Assembly: GCF_000425745.1 (NCBI RefSeq)
Contig: NZ_AUEA01000018.1
Span: 22,664 to 86,663 of the forward strand
Length of the DNA: 64,000 nt
From: Pseudomonas cremoricolorata DSM 17059 = NBRC 16634
GTDB lineage: Bacteria; Pseudomonadota; Gammaproteobacteria; Pseudomonadales; Pseudomonadaceae
Reading direction: 5' to 3'
A program made the translations under genes and the position numbers. The notes beneath the pieces were generated by a model that was not told the origin of the DNA, ran no database searches, and was given only the letters and a program-made list of their open reading frames with translations. Within the stretch, counting starts at the first letter, position 1; the number at the start of each line of letters is the position of its first letter. Positions 46,290 through 54,794 of the stretch are shown one piece after another.

Positions 46290-46306
46290 GTATCTGGAGT
46301 CTGTAC

Positions 46307-47323
46307 ATGGAAAACCTGGATGCGCTGGTCTCCCAAGCCTTAGAGGCCGTGGAACGCGCTGAAGACATCAATACCCTGGAACAGATCCGGGTCCAGTTTC
46401 TCGGCAAGAAAGGCGAGCTGACTCAGGTGATGAAGACCCTGGGTAACCTGCCTGCCGATGAGCGCCCCAAGGTCGGCGCGCTGATCAACGACGCCAAGGA
46501 ACGCGTCACTGTAGTGCTCAACGCTCGCAAGACAGCGTTCGAAGCGGCTGAGCTGAATGCCCGTCTGGCGGCTGAGCGTATCGACGTCACTTTGCCGGGC
46601 CGCGGGCAGACCACCGGTGGTCTGCACCCAATCACCCGTACCCTTGAGCGCATCGAACAGTTCTTCACTCATATCGGCTACGGCATTGCCGAGGGCCCTG
46701 AGGTCGAAGACGACTACCACAACTTCGAAGCGCTCAACATCCCCGGCCACCACCCGGCGCGGGCGATGCATGACACCTTCTATTTCAATGCCAACATGCT
46801 GCTGCGCACGCACACCTCGCCAGTGCAGGTGCGCACCATGGAGTCCAGCCAGCCGCCCATTCGCATCGTCTGCCCAGGGCGGGTCTACCGCTGCGACTCG
46901 GATATCACCCATTCGCCGATGTTCCACCAGGTCGAAGGCCTGTTGATCGACCGCGACATCAACTTTGCCGATCTCAAAGGCACCATCGAAGAGTTTCTCC
47001 GGGTGTTCTTCGAGAAGGAACTGGCGGTGCGTTTTCGTCCATCCTTCTTCCCGTTCACCGAGCCGTCCGCCGAGGTGGATATCCAGTGCGTCATGTGCTC
47101 GGGCCAGGGCTGCCGGGTGTGCAAGCAGACCGGCTGGCTGGAAGTGATGGGCTGCGGCATGGTGCATCCGAACGTGCTGCGCATGTCGGGCATCGATCCG
47201 GAAACCTTCCAGGGCTTCGCGTTCGGCATGGGTGCCGAGCGTCTGGCGATGCTGCGTTACGGCGTCAATGATTTGCGTCTGTTCTTCGACAACGACCTGC
47301 GGTTCCTCGCGCAATTCCGCTAG
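46307..47323 (+). CDS. pheS: phenylalanyl-tRNA synthetase alpha subunit
   Basis: The catalytic subunit (338 residues) of the alpha2-beta2 enzyme that charges tRNA-Phe. It has an N-terminal coiled-coil region, then class II motifs including HDTFYFNANMLLRTHTSPVQ (motif 2 region) and GFAFGMGAERLAMLRYG (motif 3). SGQGCRVCKQTGWLEVMGCG is also typical. The ATG follows a CTGGAG ribosome site 17 bases after the terminator. pheT follows after 32 bases. Confidence 0.97.
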   Translation: MENLDALVSQALEAVERAEDINTLEQIRVQFLGKKGELTQVMKTLGNLPADERPKVGALINDAKERVTVVLNARKTAFEAAELNARLAAERIDVTLPGRGQTTGGLHPITRTLERIEQFFTHIGYGIAEGPEVEDDYHNFEALNIPGHHPARAMHDTFYFNANMLLRTHTSPVQVRTMESSQPPIRIVCPGRVYRCDSDITHSPMFHQVEGLLIDRDINFADLKGTIEEFLRVFFEKELAVRFRPSFFPFTEPSAEVDIQCVMCSGQGCRVCKQTGWLEVMGCGMVHPNVLRMSGIDPETFQGFAFGMGAERLAMLRYGVNDLRLFFDNDLRFLAQFR

Positions 47324-47355
47324 GCCCGTACCTGACGCACATTTAGGAGAGCAGC

Positions 47356-49737
47356 ATGAAATTCAGTGAACAGTGGCTGCGTGGTTGGGTCAACCCGCAA
47401 GTCTCCCGCGACGATCTGGTCGCACGCCTGTCCATGGCCGGCCTGGAAGTCGACAGCGTTACGCCTGCCGCCGGCCAGTTCAGCGGCATCGTGGTCGGTG
47501 AAATCCTTGCCACCGAACAGCACCCGGACGCCGACAAGCTGCGCGTCTGCCAGGTCAGTGACGGCAAGGAGGCTTTCCAGGTCGTGTGCGGCGCGCCAAA
47601 TGCGCGCCCAGGCATCAAGATTCCATTCGCCATGATCGGTGCCGAGCTGCCCGGCGACTTCAAGATCAAGAAGGCCAAGCTGCGCGGCGTAGAGTCGTTT
47701 GGCATGCTCTGTTCGGCAGCCGAGCTGCAGATCAGTGAGGAAAACGACGGCTTGCTGGAGCTTGCCAGCGACGCGCCAGTCGGTGAGGACATCCGTCAGT
47801 ATTTGAGCCTGGACGATGCCAGCATCGAGATCGGTCTGACCCCCAACCGCGGCGACTGCCTGTCGATCGCGGGCCTGGCGCGCGACGTCAGCGCGCTGTA
47901 CGACGTTGCCGTGCAACGGCCGGAAGTGCCAGCGGTGCTCGCCAGTCACGATGAAGTGCGCTCGGTCGAGGTAACTGCGCCTGCCGCCTGCCCGCGTTAC
48001 CTGGGCCGCGTCATCCGTAACGTCGATCTGTCCAGGCCGACCCCGTTGTGGATGGTCGAGCGTCTGCGTCGCAGTGACGTGCGCAGCATCGATGCTGCCG
48101 TCGACATCACCAACTATGTGATGCTCGAGCTCGGTCAGCCGATGCATGCCTTCGACCTCGCCGAAATCAACGGCGGCATTCGTGTGCGCATGGCTGAAGA
48201 GGGCGAGAAGCTTGTGTTGCTCGACGGCCAGGAAGTGGCATTGCGCAGCGATACGCTGGTGATTGCCGACCACGCGCGGCCGCTGGCCATTGCTGGGGTG
48301 ATGGGCGGGGAGCACAGCGGCGTCGATACCGAGAAGACCCGCGATCTGTTCCTCGAGAGCGCATTCTTCGAGCCTGTATCGGTTGCCGGCAAGGCCCGTT
48401 CGTACGGCCTGCATACCGATGCATCGCATCGTTTCGAGCGCGGCGTGGATTCACAATTGGCCCGTGAAGCGATGGAGCGCGCCACGCGTCTGATCATCGA
48501 GATCGTCGGTGGTGAAGCAGGCCCGGTGATTGAAAGTGTCAGTGCCGAACACCTGCCGCATATCGCACCCATCACCTTGCGCGCCGAACGCGTCAGCCAG
48601 ATGCTGGGCATGGACATGCAGCCTGCGCAAATCGAGCAGTTGCTCAATGCGCTGGGCCTGTCGACTCAGGCCGATGGGGCAGGGCAGTGGACTGTCACAG
48701 TGCCAAGCCATCGTTTCGATGTCAGCCTGGAAGTCGACCTGATCGAGGAGCTTGCCCGGCTGTACGGCTACAACCGTCTGCCAGTGCGCTACCCGCAGGC
48801 GCGCCTGGCGCCGCAAGCGCGCCCCGAGTCGCGCAGCGAGCTGCCAACCCTGCGCCGCCTGCTGGTGGCTCGTGGCTACCAGGAAGCGATCACCTACAGC
48901 TTCATCGATACGAAGTTGTTCGAGCTGTTCAATCCTGGCGTCGAGCCGCTGCTACTGGCCAACCCTATCTCCAGCGACATGGCGGCCATGCGTGGCTCGT
49001 TGTGGCCAGGCTTGGTCAAGGCGTTGCAGCACAACCTGAACCGCCAGCAAGACCGTGTGCGTTTGTTCGAGAGTGGTCTTCGCTTCGTTGGCCAACTGGG
49101 CGAGCTCAAGCAAGAGCCCATGATCGCAGGTTTGATCAGCGGTAGCCGACTGCCCGAAGGCTGGGCCAATGGTCGTGACAGCGTCGACTTCTTCGATATC
49201 AAAGCTGATGTCGAAGCGGTGCTGGGGTATGCCGGGGCGCTGCATAGCTTCACCTTCACCGCCGCGCAGCATCCAGCCCTGCATCCTGGTCAAACCGCTC
49301 GAATCGAGCGCGATGGCAAGGAAGTCGGCTACATTGGCGCATTGCACCCCGAGCTGGCTAAAGCGCTTGATCTGGATCGTCCGGTATTTGTTTTCGAGAT
49401 GATTCTGGCGCAAGTTGTCGAAGGGCAACTTCCGGCATTCAGCGAGCTGTCGAAGTTCCCCGAAACCCGTCGCGACCTCGCCTTGATCGCAGGCCGTGAA
49501 GTGGCGGCGCACGAGGTGCTCGACATCATTCGTGACAATGCTGGGCAATGGCTGACGGACCTTAGGCTGTTTGATGTCTATCAAGGTAAAGGTATTGATC
49601 CTGATAGAAAAAGCCTGGCGGTCGGCTTGACCTGGCAGCATCCATCACGCACTCTTACCGACGATGAGGTGAACGCCACCCTGCAAACCATTCTCACCTC
49701 GCTCGAACAAAGGTTGAACACCACGTTAAGGAAATAG
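47356..49737 (+). CDS. pheT: phenylalanyl-tRNA synthetase beta subunit
   Basis: The 793-residue partner of PheS, which binds tRNA and edits misacylated Tyr. Domains: tRNA-binding OB fold near residues 40-150 (VVGEILATEQHPDADKLRVC), B3/B4 editing region (HRFERGVDSQLAREA), B5, the catalytic-like core, and the C-terminal ferredoxin-like anticodon-binding domain (KFPETRRDLALIAGREV). Length is standard. ihfA follows after 3 bases, so the genes are cotranscribed. Confidence 0.97.
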   Translation: MKFSEQWLRGWVNPQVSRDDLVARLSMAGLEVDSVTPAAGQFSGIVVGEILATEQHPDADKLRVCQVSDGKEAFQVVCGAPNARPGIKIPFAMIGAELPGDFKIKKAKLRGVESFGMLCSAAELQISEENDGLLELASDAPVGEDIRQYLSLDDASIEIGLTPNRGDCLSIAGLARDVSALYDVAVQRPEVPAVLASHDEVRSVEVTAPAACPRYLGRVIRNVDLSRPTPLWMVERLRRSDVRSIDAAVDITNYVMLELGQPMHAFDLAEINGGIRVRMAEEGEKLVLLDGQEVALRSDTLVIADHARPLAIAGVMGGEHSGVDTEKTRDLFLESAFFEPVSVAGKARSYGLHTDASHRFERGVDSQLAREAMERATRLIIEIVGGEAGPVIESVSAEHLPHIAPITLRAERVSQMLGMDMQPAQIEQLLNALGLSTQADGAGQWTVTVPSHRFDVSLEVDLIEELARLYGYNRLPVRYPQARLAPQARPESRSELPTLRRLLVARGYQEAITYSFIDTKLFELFNPGVEPLLLANPISSDMAAMRGSLWPGLVKALQHNLNRQQDRVRLFESGLRFVGQLGELKQEPMIAGLISGSRLPEGWANGRDSVDFFDIKADVEAVLGYAGALHSFTFTAAQHPALHPGQTARIERDGKEVGYIGALHPELAKALDLDRPVFVFEMILAQVVEGQLPAFSELSKFPETRRDLALIAGREVAAHEVLDIIRDNAGQWLTDLRLFDVYQGKGIDPDRKSLAVGLTWQHPSRTLTDDEVNATLQTILTSLEQRLNTTLRK

Positions 49738-49740
49738 CGT

Positions 49741-50043
49741 ATGGGTGCTCTGACGAAAGCTGAGATGGCCGAACGGCTGTACGAGGAGCTGGGGCTCAAC
49801 AAGCGCGAAGCCAAAGAATTGGTCGAGTTGTTTTTCGAAGAAATTCGCCACGCACTTGAAGATAACGAGCAGGTCAAGTTGTCCGGTTTCGGCAACTTTG
49901 ATCTTCGCGACAAACGTCAGCGGCCGGGCCGCAACCCCAAGACTGGGGAAGAGATCCCGATCACCGCACGCCGAGTCGTCACCTTTCGTCCAGGGCAGAA
50001 ACTGAAAGCCCGGGTTGAGGCCTATGCTGGAACCAAGCCATAA
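49741..50043 (+). CDS. ihfA: integration host factor alpha subunit
   Basis: A DNA-bending nucleoid protein of 100 residues (HU/IHF fold), forming a heterodimer with IhfB. The DNA-binding arm with RQRPGRNPKTGEEIPITARR carries the Pro that intercalates into DNA. It lies 3 bases after pheT, the canonical place in gammaproteobacteria. Its 3' end overlaps the merR-type gene by 20 bases. Confidence 0.97.
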   Translation: MGALTKAEMAERLYEELGLNKREAKELVELFFEEIRHALEDNEQVKLSGFGNFDLRDKRQRPGRNPKTGEEIPITARRVVTFRPGQKLKARVEAYAGTKP

Positions 50044-50380
50044 CGACGAGCTGCCCCCCATTCCGGGCAAACGCTACTTCACCATCGGTGAAGTTAGCGA
50101 GCTTTGCGCGGTAAAACCGCACGTGTTGCGGTACTGGGAACAGGAATTTCCACAGCTCAACCCGGTCAAGCGCCGCGGGAATCGCCGGTATTATCAGCGC
50201 CAGGACGTGCTGATGATCCGCCAGATCCGCGCCCTGCTTTACGATCAGGGCTTCACCATCGGCGGCGCCAGGCTGCGCCTGTCCAGCGATGAAGCCAAGG
50301 AAGACACGACTCAGTACAAGCAGCTGATTCGACAGATGATTGTCGAGTTGGAGGATGTGCTGGTAGTGCTGAAGAAGTAG
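50024..50380 (+). CDS. MerR family regulator
   Basis: A 118-residue MerR-type protein with a winged helix (KRYFTIGEVSELCAVKPHVL, then RYWEQEFPQLNPVKRRGNRR) and a short C-terminal coiled coil ending VELEDVLVVLKK. It has no effector domain with metal-binding cysteines. A MerR-like gene after ihfA is conserved in Pseudomonas. The ATG at 50024 lies inside ihfA, so it is likely translationally coupled. Target genes are unknown. Confidence 0.88.
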   Translation: MLEPSHNDELPPIPGKRYFTIGEVSELCAVKPHVLRYWEQEFPQLNPVKRRGNRRYYQRQDVLMIRQIRALLYDQGFTIGGARLRLSSDEAKEDTTQYKQLIRQMIVELEDVLVVLKK

Positions 50381-50477
50381 GCCCGATCCATCGATGAAAG
50401 TTTTTTGAGAAAAAGCTTTCATTTATCAAAAGGTTAGGGTACATTTCTTCCCGTTCTCGGCAATATCGAGAACAGTT

Positions 50478-50554
50478 CGGGGCGTAGCGCAGCCCGGTAG
50501 CGCACTTGCATGGGGTGCAAGGGGTCGAGTGTTCGAATCACTCCGTCCCGACCA
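50478..50554 (+). tRNA. tRNA-Pro (anticodon GGG)
   Basis: A 77-base cloverleaf with acceptor arms CGGGGCG/CGTCCCG, a D arm from GCGCAGCCCGGTAGCGC, anticodon stem CTTGC/GCAAG with loop ATGGGGT (anticodon GGG, reading CCC/CCU), T arm GAGTG-TTCGAAT-CACTC, and an encoded CCA end. Confidence 0.96.
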
Positions 50555-50565
50555 AAATACCCTAG

Positions 50566-50600
50566 AAAATCCAGTCACTTAGCGGTGACTGGATTTTTTT
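50566..50600 (+). terminator. terminator of tRNA-Pro
   Basis: A 13-bp stem AAAATCCAGTCAC/GTGACTGGATTTT with a 6-base loop, followed by TTT. It lies 12 bases after the tRNA. Confidence 0.92.
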
Positions 50601-50690
50601 ATGGGCGAGTGTGCGCAAAGAATGCGCAAAACTCGCGCAAAACTATTGGGCGATATCGCCGTTACCCAGCCACGCTCAACCTTCCTCTTA

Positions 50691-50895
50691 ATGTCTGGTC
50701 ATGCCTTCGGTCGCATGGCCAGCGATCTTTTGAACGTCTTTTCCAGCTTGCTTGTACAGGTCTAGGGAGAGGGCGCACACCTCAGCACCCAGCAGGCAGC
50801 TTCGCGGTTGAATCAATGCGTAAAGGTACGGCGTTGCTGGAGCATCCAGCATTTCCCTGTGGCAAGCATTCTCGTCTGGAAGGGTCTCCGGGGTA
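50691..50895 (+). pseudogene. decayed excisionase/antitoxin-type HTH fragment
   Basis: In one frame the DNA reads ASDLLNVFSSLLVQV, an in-frame TAG, then GEGAHLSTQQAASRLN. In a neighbouring frame it continues MRKGTALLEHPAFPCGKHSR. This order resembles the 'LTTQqAAdlLnvSRp...vkLLE.geipf.kvGrHRR' domain of DNA-binding antitoxins (often paired with PIN toxins). The stop and the frame change show it is broken, and no toxin gene follows. The assignment rests on pattern resemblance only. Confidence 0.35.
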
Positions 50896-51047
50896 AGTAG
50901 ACCGCTACACCGGACAGTTATTCACCAAGGGATCGAACGCACTGTTTGGTAATTTGGGCTCTTCCTGCGTTCAAGGGGGAGCGTAGTCCATGTGGAAATT
51001 TCCTACACATTCGATTTACATCGCCGCAGCCTCGCCTTACCATCGAC

Positions 51048-51066
51048 GCCAATGAGAATCATTAAC
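51048..51066. promoter_or_regulatory. Fur box upstream of the AraC/PchR-like gene
   Basis: gccAATGAGAATCATTaac matches 15 of 19 positions of the Fur consensus GATAATGATAATCATTATC. It ends 28 bases before the AraC start, so Fe-Fur would repress that regulator in iron-replete cells. Confidence 0.8.
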
Positions 51067-51094
51067 GGTATCGGTCAGGCTCGAGGGCATGCTT

Positions 51095-51991
51095 ATGGAC
51101 CATCGAGAAGCGACGCACACCCAACTGCAAATCACCAGTAAGGGCCTGCAGCTTCAACCGGGGCTCATCGTCAACCTGACTTGCGCCAATCCCGATAACA
51201 CCAGCGTCACGCGGACGTCCTACCAGCACACCAGCGAGTACATCCACTTCAATTGCCTGTTGCAGGGCAACTTTCAGGCGAAGGTCAGAAACCACGAGAT
51301 CTCGCTATCACCCGGTGACCTCAACGTGGGGTATGCCAATGGCGAACACTTCAATGTGGCCCATTGCTCTGACCTGTCCAATATCGAGCTGCTGGTCGAT
51401 CCTCAATTGTTGTTGTCTCTGGCTGGCGAGGATTGCCACCTGGTGACACCGACCACGCTGGGGCGATTCTTCACCCACAGTTGCCCGGCCAGCAACCGGG
51501 CGCGCTTTGCGGCGGCGCAACTGTTCTGCCACCTGAGCAGCCCTGATTATCCGCAATTGCTCATCCACTCGGCCGCGCTCGACTACCTGTACTGGCATCT
51601 GCACGCCTTCAAGGGCGAACCTGACGATGAACCGGTGGCACAATTCGAGCGGCGCCGACTGCTCGAAGCGCGTGATTTTCTGCTGCAGGACCTCAGTTCG
51701 CCGCCCACCATCGCGCAGATCGCGCAGAAGGTCGGGCTGAACGAATTCAAGCTCAAACAGGGCTTCAAGAAGCTCTTCAGCAACAGCATCTATGCCTATT
51801 TTCAGGGTGAACGGATGAAGAAAGCGCAGGCTCTGCTGCAACATCACAACGTCACTGAAACCGCGATGATCCTCGGTTACAGCAACGTCAGTCATTTCAG
51901 CAGTGCCTTTCGCAAGCAGTTTGGCGTGCTGCCGGGCAGCCTGCGCCAGGACCCGGACAGTCTGCTGTTCGGTGCGCCGCCCCTGCGTTGA
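51095..51991 (+). CDS. AraC family regulator, PchR-like
   Basis: A 298-residue regulator whose C-terminal double helix-turn-helix (PTIAQIAQKVGLNEFKLKQG; ALLQHHNVTETAMILGYSNV; SHFSSAFRKQFGVLPGSLRQ) closely resembles PchR-type activators of siderophore genes. The N-terminal domain probably senses the ferric or free siderophore, as in PchR. The ATG at 51095 has GAGG 8 bases upstream and is preferred over the ATG at 51089. A Fur box lies just upstream. It converges on the methyltransferase gene with 10 bases between them and is the natural activator of the adjacent NRPS cluster. Confidence 0.85.
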   Translation: MDHREATHTQLQITSKGLQLQPGLIVNLTCANPDNTSVTRTSYQHTSEYIHFNCLLQGNFQAKVRNHEISLSPGDLNVGYANGEHFNVAHCSDLSNIELLVDPQLLLSLAGEDCHLVTPTTLGRFFTHSCPASNRARFAAAQLFCHLSSPDYPQLLIHSAALDYLYWHLHAFKGEPDDEPVAQFERRRLLEARDFLLQDLSSPPTIAQIAQKVGLNEFKLKQGFKKLFSNSIYAYFQGERMKKAQALLQHHNVTETAMILGYSNVSHFSSAFRKQFGVLPGSLRQDPDSLLFGAPPLR

Positions 51992-52001
51992 GCGGCGTGG
52001 C

Positions 52002-52844
52002 TCAGTTGCCGCTGCCGAACGCGCAGTGAATCAACCCCGGCGCAAAGCGCCTGCGTAGGTAGCCGATACGCGACATCAAGGCGAACAGGCGCATGTAGTG
52101 CGGGTAGGGCTGGGCAAAGGTCGGACACGACAACAGCCGCAGCCCTGGCACCTGCTTCACGAACGACGGGACCCGGCCCAGCGGCATGCCAAATGGCATG
52201 GGCGGCGCGGTGTAGCCGGTTGACAGTTTCCAGCCCCTGAGCGTCTTGCGCGAGAACCATGGCGGGATGGTGTCGAAGAACACTTCGCCGCGTTCGAAAC
52301 GACGGGTGATCTTTTCCAGCAACGCCAGCACCTGCGCTTCGGTGAAGTACATGAACAACCCCGCCGCGCTGATGAACACCGGGCCCTTGACCTGTTGCGC
52401 GACCTGTTCCAGCCACTGATCGTCCAGTGCCGAGCAGGCGATCAGGTGGTTGCGTTCGTGAGCGGGCAGTAGACGCTGGCGAATGCCGATCGACTCGGCA
52501 AGATCAACCGAATACCACTGTACCCGCGGATGAGCGACGCGCCAGAACTGGGTCTCCAGGCCTTCGCCCAACACCACCACCGACCCTTCGGGTTCCCGCG
52601 CTAGAAAGGTATTGATGCGTTCATCGGCGTAGCGCGAGCGCACTGCATGCACAGGGGTCGGTGGGCCGAAGCGCCCGCGAAAGTCGTAGTCGATACGCTG
52701 CATCAGCGACATCAGCAGCGGGTCGTTGAGCAGGCTGTGCGGGCCGTCGGAATAGGCCGAGCGAGTCCAGATGGTCAGCAGCATGGTTTCCGGCACGCCT
52801 TGCAGGCCCGGTGAAATGCGTTCGAGGTCAACCGCAGCGTTCAT
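52002..52844 (-). CDS. LCM-type SAM-dependent O-methyltransferase
   Basis: A 280-residue methyltransferase of the leucine carboxyl methyltransferase/PPM1 group. Typical are the N-terminal ETMLLTIWTRSAYSDGPHSL, the SAM site VVVLGEGLETQFWRVAHPRV, and FISAAGLFMYFTEAQVLALL. In natural-product pathways such enzymes methylate carboxylates or hydroxyls. It is the last gene of the NRPS-associated minus-strand set, 33 bases after the fused dehydrogenase gene, so a tailoring role on the peptide product is probable. Confidence 0.82.
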   Translation of the reverse strand: MNAAVDLERISPGLQGVPETMLLTIWTRSAYSDGPHSLLNDPLLMSLMQRIDYDFRGRFGPPTPVHAVRSRYADERINTFLAREPEGSVVVLGEGLETQFWRVAHPRVQWYSVDLAESIGIRQRLLPAHERNHLIACSALDDQWLEQVAQQVKGPVFISAAGLFMYFTEAQVLALLEKITRRFERGEVFFDTIPPWFSRKTLRGWKLSTGYTAPPMPFGMPLGRVPSFVKQVPGLRLLSCPTFAQPYPHYMRLFALMSRIGYLRRRFAPGLIHCAFGSGN

Positions 52845-52877
52845 TGTGTGTTCCTTGTCGACAAGCGCGTGCCAGCC

Positions 52878-54794
52878 TCACAACGAGGCGGCCTGCGTGG
52901 TAGTGGTGTGGGCGGGCAGTGCGGCGGCGGCGGGGGCGTTCAAGCTGACGGTGGCACAGCCGTCGGCAGCCGATTGCCAGTCGATTTCCAGCGTTGTCAG
53001 GCGCGCCATGTACGCCAGCGCCTCGTGCTCCATTTCCCGCATCAGGGTGTTCAGCTCAGGGCTGCCCAGAAGGGTGAACATTTCGGCGAAGGTGCAGTGG
53101 TCAATGCGATAGCCGTTCTCAGTGCGCTGGCCCCTGAGCAACCCCAAGGTCTGATAGCGCGCCATGAAGGCCTGCCAGTAGCTGCGCACCGCACCCGACG
53201 GGTCGTCCGTGGCGGCGATGACCTCAGGTACCGGCCACAGCCAGCGCATTTCCATTTTGCCCGTGGCCAGGAACATCTCCCGGTACAAGGCATAGGCCTG
53301 TTGCTGACCCAGCAGGTCGCGTACGCGGCTGTAACCTGCGGTAAACATGCTTATATCGCGGGTGATCTTCGCCCATTCGGCGGCGTAAGTCGGGTGACGG
53401 CTGCGAAAGCTTGCGAGGCGCCGGTGATGCTCCCGCCAGCGCCACAGGAAGCTGGCCACGAAGCCGCCCATGGCCAGCCCGGGTTTTTTCTCACGCAGGC
53501 GTGCCCACACGGCCGAGTCGGTGAGGTAGGTGGTCTGCAAGGCAGGCATGCGCGGATGCATCGCGGCGTCGTACCAGCACTGGCCGAAGTGCGGCAACTC
53601 ATGGCTGCTGCCGCTGACTACCTGGCACCAGCCGAACTGCAATGGGTCCATGGCGGGGTCGAGGTCCTTCGCCCGGCGTGCGCTGATGCCGTGCCGGCGC
53701 AGAATCGTTTCCATCGCGTGATGAGCGCTGGCCGGCAGTTGTTCCATGCTGTAGACCCCGGCGCCGATCTCGCCCGACTCGGCCAATAACCACTGCACGG
53801 CCGCGCAGGCGGTGAGGGCGGTGAAGTCGTAGGAAGAGATGCAGCCATGCACCACCCATCCGTCCTCCGGGCGATTGTCCGGGTAGACCCACAGGCAGCA
53901 GTCGGGGTCGGCCTTCTTGCGCTTTTTCATCGACTGGCCGCTGCTGTAGAACATCTTCGCCAGACGTTCGCGCACGCCTTTCCAGCGGCTCAAGCGGCCC
54001 ATCAACCGGGCGCTGCGCGGCGACAGGAATTGAATGCTGTAACGGTAATCCAGGGTGTTGATCGTGTGGGTCGTTTGGCTGGAGTCATGCGCGCCCAAGG
54101 TCGCGATTTCCGGTGCCGAGTAGGCGATTAAGGGCGCGGGCGTTGCGTGGCCAGAGAAGGTGAACCGACTGTGGGCATCGCCCCAGGGCGCAGGCTGGGT
54201 CTGGCGTTTGCCATCGATGAAGGCCGTCAGCGTCGGCTTGAAACTGTCCAGCAGCACGTAGGGGCTGGTTTCGCCTCCGCCGTAGGCTGCGCCTGCATAA
54301 AACCGGCTGCGGTAGGTGCCGCTGGCGGACGCCTGTTCGCGGACCAGTTTCATCAACAGGATGCCGGACAGCCCGGGCGTCAGCCCCATGCCGGTCAGCA
54401 CTCGGCGACCCTGGGCCAGTGCGCTGGAGTTCAGGGCTTGAATGGCGTCGGCGGCGCTCAGGCTGTCGTTGACGTCCACGCAGTCGATGCCTGCTTGCAG
54501 ACACAGGGTATGGGGACGCGCACCATAGGCGTCCATCGGCCCCAGCGCGATGATCGCCAGGTCGAACTGACGCAGGACCGCCACGGCGCTCTGGCTGTCA
54601 TCGATGTCCAGCGCCACCCGTGAGACTCCGGCAGGCAGGGTATCGCTGCGGTCCGGGCGACGTGCCGCGCAGCTCAGGCGCACGTGCGGGCAGCGCCTGT
54701 GCAATGCTCGCAGAATGCGGCGTCCGGTTTCGCCGGTGCCGCCGATCACGATGACGTTCTTCGAGGGCGGTACGCCGTTGTTCAACGCGTTCAT
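52878..54794 (-). CDS. saccharopine-dehydrogenase-like / ATC-hydrolase-like fusion
   Basis: A 638-residue two-part protein. The N-terminal half is an NAD(P)-binding saccharopine-dehydrogenase-like domain (VIVIGGTGETGRRILRAL, then ALGPMDAYG and TGMGLTPGLSG). The C-terminal third (residues about 440-605) resembles L-2-amino-thiazoline-4-carboxylic acid hydrolase: HCTFAEMFTLLGSPELNTLM, EMEHEALAYMARLTTLEIDW and a final DGCATVSL. ATC hydrolase opens a thiazoline ring. The ATG at 54794 overlaps the upstream dehydrogenase gene by four bases. In a cluster whose NRPS appears to load cysteine and carry cyclisation domains, an enzyme acting on thiazolines makes sense. The exact reaction is unknown. Confidence 0.7.
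   Translation of the reverse strand: MNALNNGVPPSKNVIVIGGTGETGRRILRALHRRCPHVRLSCAARRPDRSDTLPAGVSRVALDIDDSQSAVAVLRQFDLAIIALGPMDAYGARPHTLCLQAGIDCVDVNDSLSAADAIQALNSSALAQGRRVLTGMGLTPGLSGILLMKLVREQASASGTYRSRFYAGAAYGGGETSPYVLLDSFKPTLTAFIDGKRQTQPAPWGDAHSRFTFSGHATPAPLIAYSAPEIATLGAHDSSQTTHTINTLDYRYSIQFLSPRSARLMGRLSRWKGVRERLAKMFYSSGQSMKKRKKADPDCCLWVYPDNRPEDGWVVHGCISSYDFTALTACAAVQWLLAESGEIGAGVYSMEQLPASAHHAMETILRRHGISARRAKDLDPAMDPLQFGWCQVVSGSSHELPHFGQCWYDAAMHPRMPALQTTYLTDSAVWARLREKKPGLAMGGFVASFLWRWREHHRRLASFRSRHPTYAAEWAKITRDISMFTAGYSRVRDLLGQQQAYALYREMFLATGKMEMRWLWPVPEVIAATDDPSGAVRSYWQAFMARYQTLGLLRGQRTENGYRIDHCTFAEMFTLLGSPELNTLMREMEHEALAYMARLTTLEIDWQSAADGCATVSLNAPAAAALPAHTTTTQAASL

Larger units (their letters stand above)
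50555..51047. other. gene-poor region 3' of tRNA-Pro
   Basis: About 490 bases containing the tRNA terminator, short GCGCAAA repeats near 50612-50642, and a decayed antitoxin-like remnant. There is no intact gene and no integrase. The place directly behind a tRNA 3' end is a classic integration site, so this may be the scar of a lost island. The right part leads into the Fur-box promoter of the AraC gene. Confidence 0.45.

Noticed and set aside
46196..46306. PheM-type leader peptide
   Set aside because: No short frame with consecutive Phe codons exists in this gap.
50510..50896. 128-residue plus-strand frame behind tRNA-Pro
   Set aside because: It starts inside the tRNA, has no ribosome site, and only its last part resembles a decayed HTH domain in a mixed frame.
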